Shown: piece by piece, positions 7,881-15,685 of the stretch
Layout of the letters: each line of letters starts with the position of its first letter
How positions within the stretch are numbered: position 1 is the stretch's first letter
DNA from: JAWXUU01 sp044426085
GTDB lineage: Bacteria; Bacillota; Clostridia; Christensenellales; CAMQZB01
Length of the DNA: 64,000 nt
NCBI GenBank assembly: GCA_044426085.1
Contig: JAWXUU010000008.1
Span: 54,111 to 118,110, forward strand
Direction of reading: 5' to 3'
Notes under the pieces: generated by a model
Databases searched by the model: none
Told to the model about the DNA's origin: nothing
Seen by the model: the letters and a program-made list of their open reading frames with translations, nothing else
Program-made: the position numbers and the translations under genes

Positions 7881-8128
7881 AAAGTAAAAAGTAAAAAGTA
7901 AAAAGTAAAAAGTGAAAAGTTGTGGTAGGCACTCGCTTTGCTCGTACAATAAATTTGATTTATAAAATAAAAAGAAACGCTATTTTTATAAAGTAGCGTT
8001 TCTTTCATTGTTTATCATTATATTGAAAAGCACGAAGCGAAGCGAAGTGCATTACCAAACTTTTCACTTTTCACTTTTCACTTTTCACTTTCACTTTTAT
8101 TTTCAGTCGTACGCTACGCTAACGACAC
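7851..8128. repeat. Modular inverted repeat, copy D, with gene-end palindrome
   Basis: The gene-end palindrome GCAAAGC-GGG-GCTTTGC (7851-7867) is still inside the permease CDS. Then come AGTAAAA units, GTGGTAGGCACTCGC, a central hairpin (AAGAAACGCTA / TAGCGTTTCTT, about 7971-8004), GAAGTGCATTACCA and units of TTTTCAC. A trailing cassette with GTACGCTACGCTAACGACAC ends at 8128. This copy uses AGTAAAA/AGTGAAA units on both arms instead of ATTAAAA. It lies between convergent genes. Confidence 0.9.
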
Positions 8129-8143
8129 TTTTTATTTTGAAAC

Positions 8144-8162
8144 AACAAAGAACAGCTTTGTT
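8144..8162 (-). terminator. Hairpin at the end of the pyridoxamine kinase gene
   Basis: On the minus strand AACAAAG and CTTTGTT pair around CTGTT and overlap the TAA stop. The following T-run is short, so this is a weak terminator. Confidence 0.5.
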
Positions 8163-8997
8163 ATTTTAGCATTTCAATAAGCTTTGGAACGGCAAGTTCG
8201 AAGCATGGGCCGTATTTTGCTTCGTTGCCTTGTGCTTTTGTTTCGCAGATTGCTTCAAAAACGAAGTCGACGGCGATTTGAGTTGCTTCTTCAAGTGTTT
8301 TGCCACGAAGGTGTGAAGCTAGGAAAGTTGAAGCGAAAAGGTCGCCTGTGCCGTGGAAGTGGCCGTCAACTTTCTTGTTTTGGTGATAAGAAATTTTGCC
8401 GTCGCGTGTTGCAACGCAAGCGCCAAGCATACCTTCGGCAGTAGAAACGCCAGTAAGAACAACGCAAGGTGAAATTTCAAGAAGTTTTTTTATCAGACTT
8501 TCGATTTTTTCCATGTCAGAAGCGTCGCTGAAATATTCACTGCCAGTCAAAAAGCAAGCTTCAGTTATGTTTGGAATGATGATATCCGCCATCGCGCAAA
8601 CTTTTTTCATCTCAAGTGCAAACGCCTCGTCGAACAGCGAATACATAACTCCGTTATCAGCCATTGCAGGGTCAACCAAGATGATGTTGTCGTCAGTTTT
8701 GAACTTAGCAAAAAAGTCGCAAACGATGTCGATTTGGTCTCTGCCCAAAAAGCCAGAATAAAGTGCGTCGAATTTTCTGTCCAAAGTTTGCCAGTGTGTG
8801 TAAATTTTTTCAATTTCGCTTGTAAGGTCGCAGTATGTGAACCCCTCAAAGCCACCTGTGTGAGTCGAAAGAACTGCGGTTGGGATTATTGAACATTCCA
8901 CCCCGCAAGCGGAAATAACAGGCAATGCCACTGTGAGTGAGCATTTTCCAAGGCAAGAAATATCTTGCACCGATGCAACAAGTTTAAGTTTTTCCAT
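8161..8997 (-). CDS. pdxY: Pyridoxamine/pyridoxal kinase (PdxY/PdxK type)
   Basis: A 278-residue ribokinase-fold enzyme that phosphorylates pyridoxal or pyridoxamine in PLP salvage. The start reads VASVQDISCLGKCSLTVALP, where PdxY proteins have S-x-Q-S-x-V-x-x-G-x-x-G-N. The middle has VDPAMADNG and IIPNITEACFLTG (PNxxE motif). The C-terminal anion hole is HGTGDLFAS. It is the downstream gene of a minus-strand group with the t6A dehydratase and cysteine synthase. AGGAGA precedes the ATG. Confidence 0.9.
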   Translation of the reverse strand: MEKLKLVASVQDISCLGKCSLTVALPVISACGVECSIIPTAVLSTHTGGFEGFTYCDLTSEIEKIYTHWQTLDRKFDALYSGFLGRDQIDIVCDFFAKFKTDDNIILVDPAMADNGVMYSLFDEAFALEMKKVCAMADIIIPNITEACFLTGSEYFSDASDMEKIESLIKKLLEISPCVVLTGVSTAEGMLGACVATRDGKISYHQNKKVDGHFHGTGDLFASTFLASHLRGKTLEEATQIAVDFVFEAICETKAQGNEAKYGPCFELAVPKLIEMLK

Positions 8998-9024
8998 AAA
9001 TGTCTCCTATATTATTATTCGTTT

Positions 9025-9056
9025 TTCAAGTTGCGATAAATTTTTTGCAACTTGAA
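9025..9056. terminator. Hairpin between tcdA-like and pdxY genes
   Basis: TTCAAGTTGC and GCAACTTGAA pair around a 12-base A/T loop. It lies in the 71-bp gap between the two minus-strand genes. On neither strand is there a long T-run, so it could be a processing site or attenuator rather than a full terminator. Confidence 0.45.
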
Positions 9057-9068
9057 GCTGTTGTCAAT

Positions 9069-9791
9069 CTAATTTTGAGTTATCTTATCAATCAAGTCAA
9101 AAACCACTTCCCGCGCAAGCATAAGCCCCGCCCCCGCCGGCACAAATATCATGGAAGAAGGCACGTCCTTTCGAAGTGTTTCTTCGCTAGAAAATGTGTA
9201 TTGTGGCTTTGTTGGTGTCTCGGTTGAAAACACAACCTTGATGTCGATATTGCGTTTTTTAAGCTCGCTTCGCATCACCCGTGCAAGTGGACAAACGGAA
9301 GTTTTTGATAGCTTAGAAACCGCAAGTTTGGTGATGTCTGTCTTGTTTCCCGTTCCCATTGAAGATATGATAGGAATGTTTTTTGCCGTCGCGATTTCGC
9401 AAAGCAAGATTTTCGACGTGATAGAATCAATGCAGTCGATTATATAATCAAATTTCTCAAAGGGAAAATTTTCCGCCGTGTCTTTGGAAAAATAATAATC
9501 GTAAACTTCAACGCTCGCGCTCGGGTTTATGCTAAGGATTCGCTTTTCAGCAGTCTGAGTCTTGCTTTTTTCAAGCGTGTCAGTTGTCGCAAGGATTTGT
9601 CGGTTGAGATTGCTTTTTGAAAAAACGTCGCAATCGCAAAGGTGAAAACTTCCAACCCCACAACGCGCAAGCCCTTCAATGGCATAACCACCAACCCCGC
9701 CACAGCCAAAAATAGCTACGCTGGAATTTTGAAGCTTGGCAAAACCATCTTCCCCAATCATTGAAATTGTCCGAATAAAATTTTCTGTCAT
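9069..9791 (-). CDS. tcdA: tRNA threonylcarbamoyladenosine dehydratase (TcdA/ThiF family)
   Basis: A 240-residue E1-like adenylating enzyme that cyclises t6A37 in ANN-decoding tRNAs. The ATP-binding loop GCGGVGGYAIEGLARCG lies at about residues 29-45, followed by the aspartate-rich strand DCDVFSKSNLNRQ. The segment YIIDCIDSI and a CPLARVMRSELKK motif are characteristic of TcdA/CsdL. The C-terminal part has FVPAGAGLMLAREVV. The start is ATG 9791. It is 27 bp from the upstream cysteine synthase gene. Confidence 0.88.
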   Translation of the reverse strand: MTENFIRTISMIGEDGFAKLQNSSVAIFGCGGVGGYAIEGLARCGVGSFHLCDCDVFSKSNLNRQILATTDTLEKSKTQTAEKRILSINPSASVEVYDYYFSKDTAENFPFEKFDYIIDCIDSITSKILLCEIATAKNIPIISSMGTGNKTDITKLAVSKLSKTSVCPLARVMRSELKKRNIDIKVVFSTETPTKPQYTFSSEETLRKDVPSSMIFVPAGAGLMLAREVVFDLIDKITQN

Positions 9792-9818
9792 ATTTTCCTT
9801 TTATAATAATGTTGTTTT

Positions 9819-10739
9819 TTATAAATATCCTTCCACTGAAAAATATTTATCCCCGCCATCAGGGAACAATGTGATGATATTCTTGCCAATATATTCCTCG
9901 CTTTTTGCAAGATTAACAGCCCCTGCGAAGTTTGCCCCAGAAGATATCCCAACAAGCAAAGAAGTGTGCTTAGCAATCTCGTGCACGCCCTTGAATGCCT
10001 CTTCGTTGGTGATTGTGATAACGCCGTCAAGAATGTCTGTATCAAGTGCTTTTGGCACAAACCCCGCACCGATGCCTTGAATTTTGTGCGCACCCGCCGT
10101 TCCTTTTGTGATAACTGGCGAATCAGCAGGTTCAATGCCGATAATTTTCACGTTTGGCAGTTTTTCTTTCAAGTATTTGCCTATGCCAGAAACAGTTCCA
10201 CCCGTGCCAATTCCGCAAACAAAAACGTCGATTTCGCCGTTCATTTGCGCAAATATTTCAGGCGCAGTGTTTTCGTAGTGTGCAAGTGGGTTTGCAGGGT
10301 TAGCGAATTGGTCAAGAATAACGCTACCTTCGATTTCGCTTTCAAGCTGTTGTGCCTTTGCGATTGCGCCATTCATGCCCAGCGTTTTATCAGTCAAAAC
10401 AACTTCTGCACCAAGCGCTTGCATGTATTTCACGCGTTCGATGCTCATTGAAGAAGGCATTGTCAGTATCACGCGAATGCCAATTTGCTTGCCGATATAA
10501 GCAAGCCCGATTCCCGTGTTTCCGCTTGTTGGTTCAATGATTGTTCCGCCCACTTTCAACGTGCCGTTTTCAATGGCTTTTTCAATCATGTATTTAGCAA
10601 CGCGATCTTTCACCGACCCCTGTGGATTGTATTTTTCCAGCTTGGCAAAAACCCCGCCAGAAAATCCGTATTCTGATTTATAGTTTTCAAAACTGAACAT
10701 TGGTGTGTTGCCAATGCCGTCAAGAATATTTTTTTGCAT
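9819..10739 (-). CDS. cysK: Cysteine synthase (O-acetylserine sulfhydrylase)
   Basis: A 306-residue PLP enzyme of fold type II that makes cysteine from O-acetylserine and sulfide. The PLP lysine is K44 in PQGSVKDRVA. The substrate loop PTSGNTG is at residues 70-76, the phosphate cup is GIGTGGTVSGIG, and GISSGANF lies near the end. The length matches CysK rather than the longer cystathionine beta-synthase-like proteins. It is the first gene of the minus-strand group and has its own strong promoter at 10813-10841. Confidence 0.93.
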   Translation of the reverse strand: MQKNILDGIGNTPMFSFENYKSEYGFSGGVFAKLEKYNPQGSVKDRVAKYMIEKAIENGTLKVGGTIIEPTSGNTGIGLAYIGKQIGIRVILTMPSSMSIERVKYMQALGAEVVLTDKTLGMNGAIAKAQQLESEIEGSVILDQFANPANPLAHYENTAPEIFAQMNGEIDVFVCGIGTGGTVSGIGKYLKEKLPNVKIIGIEPADSPVITKGTAGAHKIQGIGAGFVPKALDTDILDGVITITNEEAFKGVHEIAKHTSLLVGISSGANFAGAVNLAKSEEYIGKNIITLFPDGGDKYFSVEGYL

Positions 10740-10812
10740 AAAATTCTCCTTCTTGCTATCATTTTAGTGCAATTATTACCAATTTCACCAAAAGATATCA
10801 TTGGTTTGAAAT

Positions 10813-10841
10813 ATAATACCCCTTTGCAGTTTAAAAGTCAA
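10813..10841 (-). promoter_or_regulatory. Promoter of cysK
   Basis: Read on the minus strand: TTGACT (10841-10836), a 17-bp spacer and TATTAT (10818-10813), about 75 bp before the start. Confidence 0.7.
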
Positions 10842-10869
10842 GAAATAAGGCAACTATAACAAAATTTTG

Positions 10870-10898
10870 TTGCTAATCTAATTTTAATTATGTATAAT
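10870..10898 (+). promoter_or_regulatory. Promoter of the HAD/GNAT gene pair
   Basis: TTGCTA (10870-10875), a 17-bp spacer and TATAAT (10893-10898), 45 bp before the HAD gene. Confidence 0.6.
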
Positions 10899-10943
10899 GA
10901 AATTGTAATATTGGGGAAAAATTATAGGTGAGCGGAGGAATTT

Positions 10944-11771
10944 ATGGCAGACTTTAAAAATTTGTATATCCTAACTGATATGGACGGCACTCTTATTGGC
11001 AGTGACCACGCGATTTCGCAAAAGAATAAAGACGCGATTGCAAGGTTTGTGGCAATGGGTGGCACTTTTTCTGTCGCAACGGGCAGGGCGAGTTATGGCA
11101 TTGGAAAGTTTATCGGCGACCTTAGCATAAACGGTTGTTGCGTGGTTTCTAATGGCGCAGTGCTTTATGATTCGAAAAGCGATAAAGTTTTGCACAGCGG
11201 TTTTTTGGATAACTCGGTTTTGATGCCGTTTGTTGGCAAAGTCATCGATAAAATTGCGGGGCTCAGCATTCAAATGTACACAAACAAAGGTCTTCACGTG
11301 GCTTCAAACACCCATGCAATCGATGAATATATCGTGCGTGAAAATGTTGCCCACGTCTTGATGGACTTATATGATATGGGGGATTTAGAATGGAATAAAA
11401 TGCTGTTTCATTCAAACAATCCGTGCGAGCTTGCCCAGATTGAAAAGTGGACGCATGAAGAATTTGGCGACACATTTGAAACAAATTATTCTTCAGAATG
11501 CTATTTTGAAATCATCCCTAAAGGCTACACAAAAGGCGACAGCTTGAAAAGGTTGCGAGAAATGCCACAGTTTGCGGGCAAAAAATTCATCGCGTGTGGC
11601 GACCATTTGAATGACGTTCAAATGCTTGAAGAAGCTGACTTTTCAGTTTGCCCAACCAACGCAAGGGATGGCGCAAAAGCGGTTTGTGATTTGATTGCCG
11701 AAGTTTCAAATGACGGCAGTTTGATTGCGTGGATTATTGAAAAAGTTGAGAGCGGAGAAATAAGTTTTTAA
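10944..11771 (+). CDS. Cof-type HAD-superfamily phosphatase
   Basis: A 275-residue member of the Cof/HAD-IIB family. The nucleophile motif DMDGTLIG gives D12 and D14. The middle of the protein is the C2 cap. The last catalytic motif is CGDHLNDVQMLEEAD near residue 215. Such enzymes dephosphorylate sugar phosphates, PLP or flavin precursors, so the substrate cannot be read from sequence. GGAGG precedes the ATG. The stop and the next start share one base (TAATG), so the GNAT protein is translationally coupled. Confidence 0.87.
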   Translation: MADFKNLYILTDMDGTLIGSDHAISQKNKDAIARFVAMGGTFSVATGRASYGIGKFIGDLSINGCCVVSNGAVLYDSKSDKVLHSGFLDNSVLMPFVGKVIDKIAGLSIQMYTNKGLHVASNTHAIDEYIVRENVAHVLMDLYDMGDLEWNKMLFHSNNPCELAQIEKWTHEEFGDTFETNYSSECYFEIIPKGYTKGDSLKRLREMPQFAGKKFIACGDHLNDVQMLEEADFSVCPTNARDGAKAVCDLIAEVSNDGSLIAWIIEKVESGEISF

Positions 11772-12469
11772 TGAAAAAAAGAGAATACTTCACAAGTTTT
11801 GATTGTGAAAATGATATAAAAGTGGATGTTTGCAAGTTTGATTGTGGCGATTTTGACCTTATTTGGGATTTTTATCAAAGCGAGATTGCAAAACTTTCCA
11901 ACAAAGCGGATTTCTATCCGTATAAGCAAAGCGAAATCAAAAGCATACTCGATGATGGTGGCGTTTTTATTGGCGGATTTGTCGGTGAAAAGCTAGTTTC
12001 ACTTTGCGCAATAGACTTCGACGAAGAATATCAAGTGGGGGTGAAAGAAGCAAACGCTGATTTCCCAAGCTTCCCTTTTGCCGACGGCTTGTTGGAATTT
12101 TCCGGCTTGTTTGTGGCGGAAAGTTTTCGCGGACTGAAAATTTCACAAAAAATGACAGAAATCTTGCTTGAAATAAAAAATGAGGTGCGACCTAGTTATC
12201 GACTTTTTGCAGTGGTTCTAGAAAGCAACATCCCAAGCATGAAAAATTTCTTCTCCCACGGCTTCAAACTTTTCGGCTGGTGGAAAATGAACGAAGAATT
12301 CAAGTTCGTATACTTGATTTCCCCAACAAAAGAAGATCAAACATTGCAAAAACCAACAGAAAAAGTGAGAATTGATAACCTTGTTGAAAACTTAAAAAAA
12401 GGCAAAGTTTTTGTGGATGTGGAAGATGGAGAATTTTGGCAAAGCGGAGCTTTGCTAATTAAAAATTAA
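11771..12469 (+). CDS. GNAT-like N-acetyltransferase, uncharacterised
   Basis: A 232-residue protein. The middle matches a GNAT core: LEFSGLFVAESFRGLKISQK is the beta-4 and acetyl-CoA loop region, and VVLESNIPSMKNFFSHGFK is the later N-x-x-x-x-x-F-x-x-x-G-F motif. The substrate is unknown. The C-terminus is unusual: the last residues (SGALLIKN) are encoded by a palindrome and the first ATTAAAA unit of the adjoining repeat, which also provides the stop. The ancestral C-terminus may have been different. Confidence 0.75.
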   Translation: MKKREYFTSFDCENDIKVDVCKFDCGDFDLIWDFYQSEIAKLSNKADFYPYKQSEIKSILDDGGVFIGGFVGEKLVSLCAIDFDEEYQVGVKEANADFPSFPFADGLLEFSGLFVAESFRGLKISQKMTEILLEIKNEVRPSYRLFAVVLESNIPSMKNFFSHGFKLFGWWKMNEEFKFVYLISPTKEDQTLQKPTEKVRIDNLVENLKKGKVFVDVEDGEFWQSGALLIKN

Positions 12470-12735
12470 AAACAGGCTTCGCTCTGCGAGCTCGATAAAA
12501 ATTAAAAATTAAAAATTAAAAATTAAAAATTGTGGTAATGCACTCGCCTTTGGCTCGTGCTTTTCAATATATTTGTAACTAAATGTAGGAACGTGACTAT
12601 TCAAATAGGGGCGTTCCTATTTTAATGTCCAAATATAAATTGAGTGCACGAGCAACGCGAGTGCCTTACCACAATTTTTAATTTTCAATTTTTAATTTTT
12701 AATTAGAATAAGCAAAGCTCCGCTTTGCTTATTCT
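12439..12735. repeat. Modular inverted repeat, copy E, with palindromes at both gene ends
   Basis: GCAAAGC-GGA-GCTTTGC (12439-12455) ends the GNAT gene. Next come ATTAAAA units with the ACAGGCTTCGCTCTGCGAGC cassette, GTGGTAATGCACTCGCC, and a centre with GGAACGTGACTATT / AATAGGGGCGTTCC. GCGAGTGCCTTACCAC and T-rich units close the element. At the far side, AGAATAAGCAAAGC (12705-12718) and GCTTTGCTTATTCT (12722-12735) form a 14-bp hairpin with triloop GGA when read from the DUF1540 gene, whose stop lies in the arm. Confidence 0.92.
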
Positions 12736-12872
12736 TCATAGTTCCCGCAATAATGTGCAGTTTGGATTTCTCCGTTGTTTGTCACTTTGATTGAAGTAAG
12801 GCCACAGCTGTCGCCTTTTTCGTGGTGAACGCAAGAGTTCACGTTGCATTTGATGCATTGATTTTTTTCCAT
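12729..12872 (-). CDS. DUF1540 small cysteine protein
   Basis: A 47-residue protein with the DUF1540 pattern CIKCNVNSCVHHEKGDSCGL and a final HYCGNYEE. The spaced cysteines and histidines suggest a small metal-binding knuckle. The function is unknown; related proteins are common in Clostridia and Bacilli. I chose the ATG at 12872, which has AGGAGA eight bases upstream, over a start 13 codons earlier. The stop codon is in the arm of a long palindrome next to repeat copy E. Confidence 0.8.
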   Translation of the reverse strand: MEKNQCIKCNVNSCVHHEKGDSCGLTSIKVTNNGEIQTAHYCGNYEE

Positions 12873-12937
12873 AACATTTCTCCTTTTATATGTTTGCAAG
12901 TTATCTCGCACACATATTTTGTGTAGAAATCTAGGAA

Positions 12938-13357
12938 TTATTCAGCTTTTTTCTTAAAAACAAACACTTTTGAAATCACGAAGTTCAGAAGTATTATAAA
13001 GATGTTTGAAAGGATTTTTATTATCAAGTCGTTATATCCAAGGTGTGTAACAAAAAGCCACATAATCCCAAGGTCAAGGAAAAGCCCAGAAATTCTTGCG
13101 ATAACAAACTTGAAAAATTCCGCAATTTTTTCTTTGCCAACGGTTTGCGATTCGAAAACCCACTTGCGGTTTGTGAAGTAAGCAAATATGATTGAAAGGA
13201 TAAAAGCAATGCCTGTCCCCCAAAGCTCGTGCATGGAAAATCCGCGTGTAAGAATGATATAACAGATGTAGTTCACAAGCGTTGTCAAAACGCCAAAAAT
13301 GCCGTATTTCACAATTTCGCGATATTTGTATAACAGTTTATAAATTTTGTCTATCAT
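12938..13357 (-). CDS. GtrA-family membrane protein
   Basis: A 139-residue protein with four predicted transmembrane helices (about residues 15-35, 40-60, 80-100 and 110-130). It has the GtrA pattern KYGIFGVLTTLVNYICYIIL at the start and FTNRKWVF between helices 2 and 3. GtrA-like proteins are thought to help move undecaprenyl-linked sugars across the membrane for surface glycosylation. No glycosyltransferase is adjacent here, so the partner is unknown. Confidence 0.88.
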   Translation of the reverse strand: MIDKIYKLLYKYREIVKYGIFGVLTTLVNYICYIILTRGFSMHELWGTGIAFILSIIFAYFTNRKWVFESQTVGKEKIAEFFKFVIARISGLFLDLGIMWLFVTHLGYNDLIIKILSNIFIILLNFVISKVFVFKKKAE

Positions 13358-13580
13358 AATTTTTCCCTTATTTTGAATATTTATTATATCAAATATTATA
13401 ACAAATTTTTTCCCAAAAACAAGCTGTTTTCAAATAAATATTTTTTCGCCAAAAAAATCCATAAAAAGTCGGTATAAACCGAAAAATATTGCAATTTTCA
13501 AGGTTTATCAAAATTGCAAAATTTCCTAAATTGATACTTACGGCTAAAAATGGCATAATTTTCCGCTTTAAATGATAATT

Positions 13581-13589
13581 TGTGGATAA
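13581..13589 (-). promoter_or_regulatory. Consensus DnaA box upstream of gyrB
   Basis: TGTGGATAA is the exact complement of TTATCCACA. It lies 16 bp before the gyrB -35 element in the 405-bp divergent gap 13358-13762. It is the only perfect box I found there, so DnaA control of gyrB transcription is more plausible than an origin. The rest of the gap is A/T-rich with no gene. Confidence 0.5.
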
Positions 13590-13604
13590 TATTCTTGTAA
13601 ATAC

Positions 13605-13633
13605 TTGAAAAAAAGTGCAAGGTGTGATATAAT
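13605..13633 (+). promoter_or_regulatory. Promoter of the gyrB-gyrA operon
   Basis: TTGAAA (13605-13610), a 17-bp spacer and TATAAT (13628-13633). The start codon follows 129 bp later, leaving a sizeable leader. Confidence 0.7.
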
Positions 13634-13762
13634 TGGTATGGTAATAATACAAGTAAAAAGTTTAAATTTTTTTTGTGTTTAAAACAGCGAAATAAAATTG
13701 CAACCAAAAAAGGTAATTCGGTGCACTTCCCACCACAAAAGGGAGCGAGAAAAGGAGACAGT

Positions 13763-15676
13763 ATGAGCAAAGTTGAACACGCGTATGGCGAATCGGAAAT
13801 TCAAATTCTTGAAGGTCTTGATCCAGTGCGTAAACGCCCAGGGATGTATATCGGTTCCACCGACGTTCGCGGGCTTCATCACCTTATAACAGAAATCGTT
13901 GATAACTCTATCGACGAAGCACTTGCGGGATATTGCAGTGAAATTTCTGTTGAACTTAATGCAGACGGCAGTTGCACAGTGCGCGATAATGGCCGTGGCA
14001 TTCCAACTGGTATTCACAAACAAGAGGGCATTTCAGCAGTTGAAGTGGTTCTAACAAAACTCCACGCGGGCGGAAAGTTCGGCGGTGGCGGATATAAAAT
14101 CTCGGGTGGTCTTCACGGCGTGGGGCTATCTGTTGTTAACGCGCTTTCAAAAACATTGATAGTGGAAATCTTTCAAGATGGTCACCACTTTTTCCAAGAA
14201 TATTTCCGCGGTGCGCCAAAAGCTCCACTTGCAGTTATTGGCGATGCTTCTGAAACGGGCACAAAAGTTACATTCTTCCCAGACGATGAAATTTTCGAAA
14301 CTTGCGTTTTTGAATACGACACTGTGAAAAAAAGAATCCGCGAACTTGCGTATCTCAACAAAGGGCTTGTGATTTCTATGCAAGACCTTCGTGAAGGCAA
14401 AGAAAAACAAGACAGATTCCACTTCGAAGGTGGTATCGCGGAATTTGTTGACAACCTAAATGCCAACAAGGAAGTAATTTTCCCAAACAGTTTCTATTTT
14501 GAAAAGCCGTTTGGCGAATGTGTTGTGGAAATCGCAATGCAATATAACGACAGCTTCGACGAAAGAATTTTCACTTTCGCAAACAATATCGGCACAGAAG
14601 AAGGCGGAACTCACCTTGAAGGGTTCAGAATGGCGCTAACAAAAGTGGTAAACGCTTTTGCAAAGGGCAAAAAAATCATCAAAGATGACGAATCACTTTC
14701 TGGCGAAGATGTGCGTGAAGGGCTTGTTGCGGTTATTTCCGTTAAGCTTCCAGAACCACAGTTCGAAGGTCAAACAAAAACAAAACTTGGCAACAGCGAA
14801 ATGCGTGGATATGTTTCCAAAGCCATTGCTGAAGACTTTGCAACTTTCCTTGAAGAAAACCCTGCAAAGGCAAAAGATGTCATTTTGAAATCAATAACAG
14901 CAAAAAAAGCCCGCGAAGCAGCGCGAAACGCACGCGAGCTCACAAGAAGAAAGAACGCCATGGAAGGCAACAGCATGCCGGGCAAACTTTCCGATTGCAC
15001 AGAAAAGAACTCTAAATATTGCGAAATTTATATCGTGGAAGGGGACAGTGCGGGCGGCACAGCAAAACAAGGCAGAGACAGACGCTTCCAAGCAATCTTG
15101 CCACTTCGCGGAAAGATTTTGAACGTGCAAAAAGCGCGCGAATCAAGAATTTTTGAAAACGAAGAAATCAAAGCGATGATAACAGCGTTCGGCTGTGGAA
15201 TCAATCAAGATTTCAACGAAGATAATTTGAGATACGATCGAATCATCTGCATGACAGATGCCGACGTAGACGGAAGCCACATTCGAATCTTGCTTCTAAC
15301 ATTCTTCTATCGTTTCATGCGTCCGCTTATAGAACTTGGCCATGTGTATATCGCACAACCACCACTTTATATGGTGAAAAAAGGTGGCAATCCTGTTTAT
15401 TTCTATACAGATGCAGAACTTGAAGCATTCTTTGCAGAAACAGGCAAAAAAGAAAGCAATTCCAACGTTCAAAGATATAAAGGACTTGGCGAAATGGATC
15501 ACCACCAACTTTGGGAAACAACAATGGATCCACAAAACCGCACACTGTTGCAAGTGACAATGGAAGATGCGGTTACAGCTGACGACATCTTCACAGTGCT
15601 CATGGGTGAAAAACCAGAGCTCCGCCGTGAATTTATCGAAAAGAACGCTAAAATAGTTGAAGAACTAGACGTATAA
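13763..15676 (+). CDS. gyrB: DNA gyrase subunit B
   Basis: A 637-residue ATPase subunit of gyrase. The GHKL fold shows EIVDNSIDEAL, DNGRGIPTG and GGLHGVGLSVVNALS in the first 130 residues. The transducer follows, then the TOPRIM domain with VEGDSAGG and DADVDGSHI. The end carries QRYKGLGEM. I chose ATG 13763, after AAAGGAG; the frame is open further upstream but without a ribosome site. The gyrA neighbour and its gyrase box make this gyrase rather than topoisomerase IV. Confidence 0.95.
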   Translation: MSKVEHAYGESEIQILEGLDPVRKRPGMYIGSTDVRGLHHLITEIVDNSIDEALAGYCSEISVELNADGSCTVRDNGRGIPTGIHKQEGISAVEVVLTKLHAGGKFGGGGYKISGGLHGVGLSVVNALSKTLIVEIFQDGHHFFQEYFRGAPKAPLAVIGDASETGTKVTFFPDDEIFETCVFEYDTVKKRIRELAYLNKGLVISMQDLREGKEKQDRFHFEGGIAEFVDNLNANKEVIFPNSFYFEKPFGECVVEIAMQYNDSFDERIFTFANNIGTEEGGTHLEGFRMALTKVVNAFAKGKKIIKDDESLSGEDVREGLVAVISVKLPEPQFEGQTKTKLGNSEMRGYVSKAIAEDFATFLEENPAKAKDVILKSITAKKAREAARNARELTRRKNAMEGNSMPGKLSDCTEKNSKYCEIYIVEGDSAGGTAKQGRDRRFQAILPLRGKILNVQKARESRIFENEEIKAMITAFGCGINQDFNEDNLRYDRIICMTDADVDGSHIRILLLTFFYRFMRPLIELGHVYIAQPPLYMVKKGGNPVYFYTDAELEAFFAETGKKESNSNVQRYKGLGEMDHHQLWETTMDPQNRTLLQVTMEDAVTADDIFTVLMGEKPELRREFIEKNAKIVEELDV

Positions 15677-15685
15677 GAGGGAAAA

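Noticed and set aside
10740..10943. T-box or SAM riboswitch upstream of cysK
   Set aside because: The leader is under 80 bases and lacks a T-box sequence, a SAM core or a terminator.
13673..13762. N-terminal extension of gyrB
   Set aside because: The extra 30 codons contain no conserved sequence, begin at a poor site and precede a good AAAGGAG-ATG at 13763.
13358..13762. Replication origin upstream of gyrB
   Set aside because: Only one perfect DnaA box, no A/T-rich 13-mer cluster that stands out from the background, and no dnaA or dnaN nearby.
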